From Glutinoglossum americanum (lineage: Eukaryota > Ascomycota > Geoglossomycetes > Geoglossales > Geoglossaceae): a stretch of 63,736 nucleotides of DNA. Within the stretch, counting starts at the first letter, position 1; every line of letters starts with the position of its first letter. The translations under genes and the position numbers were made by a program. Positions 60,329 through 63,736 of this stretch are shown piece after piece. The notes beneath the pieces are model-generated. The model saw only the letters and a list, made by a program, of their open reading frames with translations. It searched no databases and was not told the origin of the DNA. The stretch covers positions 1-63,736 of the forward strand of contig JAGHQL010000161.1 of assembly GCA_020080175.1 (NCBI GenBank), read 5' to 3'.

Positions 60329-61805
60329 AGAGGAACCGCTAATATTCAGTCTAGGATTTAAAATTTATTCTCGACACGACATCGCAGTAGCTAGAGGGAT
60401 ACCAACAGCTTGCGCAGCTTCTAGCAGCCTTTCAGTCTTTTTTTCATATGGGCTGCGGCGTTATAGAATCACGGACAGGCAAAAACGAGATACTACTATT
60501 GGATATGCAATACCTCTTAGCACCACTATACATCACCATTCAGCCAACTTAGCACAAGCTCACCGCAAACGACAAGGTATTTAACATTTTAGACATATTT
60601 TTGGTAGAAAAAACCCTGCACTTCATACTAAACACAACCCTCCACATCTCACAGGATCGCATTTCGCATTGTCACTACGGCACTACTGTCAAGCCCCCCA
60701 CTCAAGCTCTCGCGCACAGGAATGGGTATAACCGCCCTCATTCGCTAGCCCAGCATAAAAAGGAAGTACCAACCGATCTCCAACACCTTCCCTTCAACGG
60801 GCAACAATATTCTCCGCAACACAACAACACAACACAACATCCAATCCATGTATCCCTACCAGCTTAATCCAGACCCTCCTGGCTGAAAAGGAAAGGGGAA
60901 GATTGGAGCAAAAGCTAGTGATCAGACCTTGCCTCTTCTCCTTCCCTTTGCAGGTCGACCCGGCCTGTCCGTCTCGCTCCTTCCTTCGCTGCCTGTTCCA
61001 GTTGTCGATCCGCAGGGCACTGCGCTGGGGCCCGGAACCAGGTTTGAAGCTGCAGCCGGGGCAGGCTTGTCGTTTGCCAGACGGTGGCGGGTCGCGGCGT
61101 TAGTGCTTTCATCGGACTCAGAGACGGCGGCGCGTGTGGGTTCTCTCGCCCCCCCCCCCGGGTCTGTAAAAAAACCCCAGACACGTCACGTACACACTCG
61201 CCCGTTTTGTGGCTCTCGCCTCCGCACACTTCGCTCACGGTCGAAGCGACTCTGGAAACCGGGCGCTTGACACACCCTACCTGTATTTTCCGGCCCGACC
61301 ACTTGACACTTTAGCAGAAGGCGATTTTTCAAACGACAAACACCTTGATCACGCTAGCAGGGAGGGCGGCCGGCCCGCACCGGCCACAGCCTTGTGGATG
61401 TTTCGATTTGCATAGATTATGGGAAGAGCAGAGGTACATGTGGCAGAGCTTATGAGATCGCCACTTCATAAAGCCGCAAGTACCACCGCTGTTTAATGCT
61501 CAGCTTAGTTCGATAAGGTGGCTGTCAAGAGTGCCGCGGGAAATTCTCGCAGCGCGCTGGGGAGAAGCCGGTTTTGCAAGCAACAGTACCATCGGCAAGG
61601 CGTTGGCGGCGAGGGCACAACGACGGGCACGACAATGGCGAGAACGGCCACGGCGACGCATGACAAAGTATAACGAAGGCGGGCACAACAACAGCGGGCA
61701 CAGCGGCAGGCACAACGATGGAGGGAACAGCCATCGCAAGCCATGACAAGCGCAGCAGGGGATCGCAACAGGCCAACCTCTATATCTATTTGCCTGTCTG
61801 TACAA
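60329..61805. other. 3' region of SNF2 gene and low-complexity DNA
   Basis: No gene recognised. 60601-60867 (plus) is a hydrophilic H/Q/T-rich frame without homology that I can name. 60903-61314 has overlapping Pro/Arg/Ser frames on both strands. C-run at 61151-61160. 61505-61805 is rich in GGCACAACGACGG-like imperfect repeats, which keep three minus frames and one plus frame open; this is composition, not coding. Confidence 0.4.
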
Positions 61806-62205
61806 CTATTGCGCCGACAGTGCTCTTTTTCAGACCCTCACGGCACCACGACTCTAGTACTAAGCTACCTCTAAGAGTAGCCCAAACCACTAAAATTATC
61901 CCGGGCTTCCATCCTAAAATAAAAAAAGAAGCAAAACTTATGTAATGATGGAATTCCGGGTTGCTGAAGTGAAAACTGCACCAAATCGATACAAACCACA
62001 TACTAAAATTAAGCAAAATCCAATGGAAATAGAGTTGATTGATATAAATTCGGTAGTGGTTCTTTTAGTATAAGAGACTTGCTCTTTTTTCACTGCAAAT
62101 CAAAGCCCGGAGTAATTCTAGCAACTTTAGCTACTTTTGAAGGCAGCCCAATTCTAAAGTGTTGGTGCTATGAGAGTCTGAAAAAGAGCACTTTTGGTGT
62201 AAAAG
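61806..62205. repeat. Inverted-repeat (foldback/MITE-like) element
   Basis: Two arms of about 115 bp in opposite orientation, 61806-61935 and about 62075-62205, flank an AT-rich centre of roughly 140 bp. Outer ends share AGTGCTCTTTTTCAGA and its complement; inner parts share AGCCCGG(G/A)(A/G)TAATT. Each arm is open outward for about 45 codons and the two peptides are similar (KPGIILVVWATLRGS and KPGVILATLATFEGS). No clean target duplication was found. Confidence 0.65.
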
Positions 62206-62445
62206 CAGCAGTGATTCGAAACTTAGTGGTGGGATATGTACAGGTACGAGGTCATGGCGGCTTTGTTTTTTTTCACAGCCTTTCTCTCCAGCGTATCAGG
62301 GCCAGGGCAGACTTGAGGCTCACTGTGCATGGTAATGGGCGACAAGGCTGTACAAGGCTGCGTATTTCGTGATATTTAAATCAACGGCCACCCCAGCGTA
62401 GCATAGAACCTAATCAATTTTCTATTCGCATCCATAGTTGTCGTT

Positions 62446-62838
62446 ATGGCGGGCAATACACCTCGCAATAGCGGAGGTCCCACGATTCCAAAGCGACATC
62501 CAGCGGACATCCAGGAAAGCACTTTTGACCTCTCAAACGATTCAGCGCAGATATCAACGCCGTGTCCTACAGGCAGCCATTCCCAGCCAGCCTCTGGGCC
62601 TGTTTCTATGGGAATTACTGGATCGGGTTCGCAAAACCAACTTTCGGGAACTCTGCCTGGTCAAACACTAGCGAAAGGAAATAGAACTGTTAACCTAACT
62701 CCACCGACAGTGTCAGCTTCAAATTCTAGCATAGCTCCAAAAAGACGTCTAGCAAACCTTCAGCAGAGCCTTTTTAATCTTTCGAGCCATCCATCACAGA
62801 CATCGATATCTAATTTGAGTATGTACTGTATATAGGCT
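62446..62838 (+). CDS. Hydrophilic hypothetical protein
   Basis: ORF from ATG 62446 to a stop near 62835, 129 aa, low complexity, rich in S, T, P, Q and N. It contains a twofold internal repeat: KRHPADIQESTFDLSNDSAQ in the first half and KRRLANLQQSLFNLSSHPSQ in the second. No signal peptide or domain. It may continue through a GTATGT donor at the end of the frame toward the CCHC-like segment at 62900. A gag-like or ORF1-like N-terminus of a mobile element is possible; it is unrecognised. Confidence 0.4.
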
Positions 62839-62899
62839 AGGCAAATAGAATTGAATTGGAACGGACTGCTAAAATGAGTGCTTATTTAAATGAATGCGC

Positions 62900-63183
62900 G
62901 GAAAGCAGGCTGCTTATATAGGCAGAAAATATGGCCATACTGCTAAGGAGTGTCTGACTGCATTAGGTACATAGAGAAGCAAGTGGGGTCAGTATCAGAG
63001 GGATCCTCATATCAACGATATCACGGAAGTCTCCATGGAATACTCTGCGACAGTTCGGCCACCGGCCATAGAATGCGACCAGCGTTCCATGGCTGAGAGC
63101 TTGGACTCCGTCGGCCGTCCAGCAAGGGTGCAAGATCCCAATAAATCTCTCCCCATTGTTCCACGTCTTAAGTGCTTAATCTG
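62900..63183 (+). other. CCHC-like knuckle region
   Basis: The plus strand encodes AYIGRKYGHTAKECLTALGT, which looks like the second half of a retroviral-type zinc knuckle, followed after a stop by a hydrophilic stretch (YQRDPHINDITEVSMEYSAT) to a stop at 63183. Probably the end of a gag-like or ORF1-like gene together with the preceding ORF. No polymerase or integrase part is seen before the window ends. Confidence 0.4.
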
Positions 63184-63216
63184 ATTGGGAAAGAGAAGAG
63201 TGCTCTTTCGAAAGGC

Positions 63217-63590
63217 CTAGTAAGCAGCGAGGACCTGAGCATTAGATGGGGGGTTGAAACTAGAATAGTTGCTCTGAGGAGCGTAGTCCTGAGCATCGCC
63301 TTGGGCCCCGTAGTTCGGAGCGTTTCTTTGAGCGAGATCTTGAACTTGGCTCCGGAAACCATAAATCTGGGCGTAGCCCTGAGTGTTTGCTTGATGGTTT
63401 CCTTGGGGAACATGACGTTGAACTTGGTCTTGGGGAATATAATTGTAGACTTGCCCCTGAGTGCTGTCTTGAGCTTGACCTTGGAGGGCGTAGTTTTGGG
63501 CATAGTTCTGTGCATTGCCTTGGACATTGCCCTGGGGATAGCCTTGAGTATGGCTTTGGGGGGGGTGACTTTGGATTTTATTGTAGGCTA
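63217..63590 (-). CDS. Q/N-rich low-complexity frame, partial
   Basis: On the minus strand the frame is open from beyond 63590 to a TAG at 63217. It encodes a strikingly Q/N/Y/A-rich chain (GNVQGNAQNYAQNYALQGQA, then QIYGFRSQVQDLAQRN, ending NAQVLAAY), built from imperfect repeats of about 21-30 bp (CAAGGC/AAC/TAC codons). No ATG is visible near its right end, so it is either partial or an artefact of the repeat. The plus strand of the same DNA is open too (63172-63708) with a hydrophobic product, less plausible. Confidence 0.4.
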
Positions 63591-63736
63591 TGGCGACTCT
63601 CGCGGTATGGTGGAGGAGTTCGTGATGTATGACGTCACCAGACGTCGTTGCGAGGGCACGAATACGTGGGCACAGGTGTACGTAGAATCAATTCTATTGA
63701 CTATGTAATGACTGCTGTAACGACTGACTATTCTAC
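63582..63736 (+). repeat. Repeat D, GC-richer copy, runs off the window
   Basis: Starts TGTAGGCTATGGCGACTC and matches 30483-30607 over about 125 bp. This copy keeps the C and G residues that are T and A in the other. The start TGTA suggests an LTR or other element end; the rest lies beyond the window. Confidence 0.65.

Noticed and set aside
61500-61805. Three overlapping minus-strand ORFs with Cys/Ala/Val-rich hydrophobic products
   Set aside because: All frames are open because of a GC-rich imperfect repeat; no evidence for a membrane protein gene.
1-63736. CRISPR arrays, operons or prokaryotic signals
   Set aside because: None seen; introns, tRNA intron and repeat types show a fungal nuclear genome.

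Overview
The window is nuclear DNA of a filamentous ascomycete (Pezizomycotina). Host genes carry many short GT-AG introns (48-150 bp) with CTRAC/CTAAC branch sites. There is an intron-bearing tRNA-Asp, fungal STAND/NLR and incompatibility-type protein families, and long AT-rich transposon tracts whose copies differ mainly by C-to-T and G-to-A changes, as expected of repeat-induced point mutation (RIP).

Layout. 1-1964: gene-free, with two minisatellites. 1965-9447: two minus-strand genes, one with a fungal STAND-type N-terminal helical region and one 1489-residue sacsin/NO VEIN-like ATPase assembled here across six exons. 10549-11169: a GT25 glycosyltransferase remnant. 12090-12173: tRNA-Asp(GTC). 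12174-32460: AT-rich tract with a Russian-doll nest. A Ty3/gypsy fossil (A, 13473-30328, target copy GTAC) contains a solo LTR (E), two solo LTRs of family B, and a Ty1/copia fossil (C, 20664-27549, target copy AGTGA). C in turn carries a Tc1/mariner element (22001-23330, TA) and a third solo LTR B. 32461-34869: anonymous sequence. 34870-36250: an alpha/beta hydrolase (SERAC1/PGAP1-like) gene. 37163-37691: an unrecognised two-exon gene. 38305-40142: a gene with a possible 2-oxoglutarate dioxygenase core. 40145-50425: a pogo-type DNA transposon, itself split by a Ty3/gypsy chromovirus fossil (B, 40970-48677). 50428-51350: a decayed coding segment that may be the other part of the gene before the pogo element. 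52008-56594: a complete 8-exon NLR (Goodbye-like, NACHT, two C2H2-like fingers, ankyrins; 1375 aa). 57002-60328: a divergently transcribed 10-exon SNF2-family ATPase (891 aa). 60329-63736: mostly anonymous, with an inverted-repeat element, a hydrophilic ORF, a CCHC-like knuckle, a Q/N-rich minus-strand frame, and a repeat shared with position 30483.

Taken together, the host genes look like an accessory island. Four of them belong to families that in fungi serve, or are suspected to serve, non-self recognition or regulated cell death (STAND N-terminal protein, sacsin-like ATPase, NLR-associated hydrolase, NACHT-ankyrin NLR). They are separated by heavily mutated repeats. Exon structures were derived by hand from splice consensus and reading phase. 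They close exactly in frame for the STAND-type, ATPase, hydrolase, NLR and SNF2 genes. No similarity search was run.
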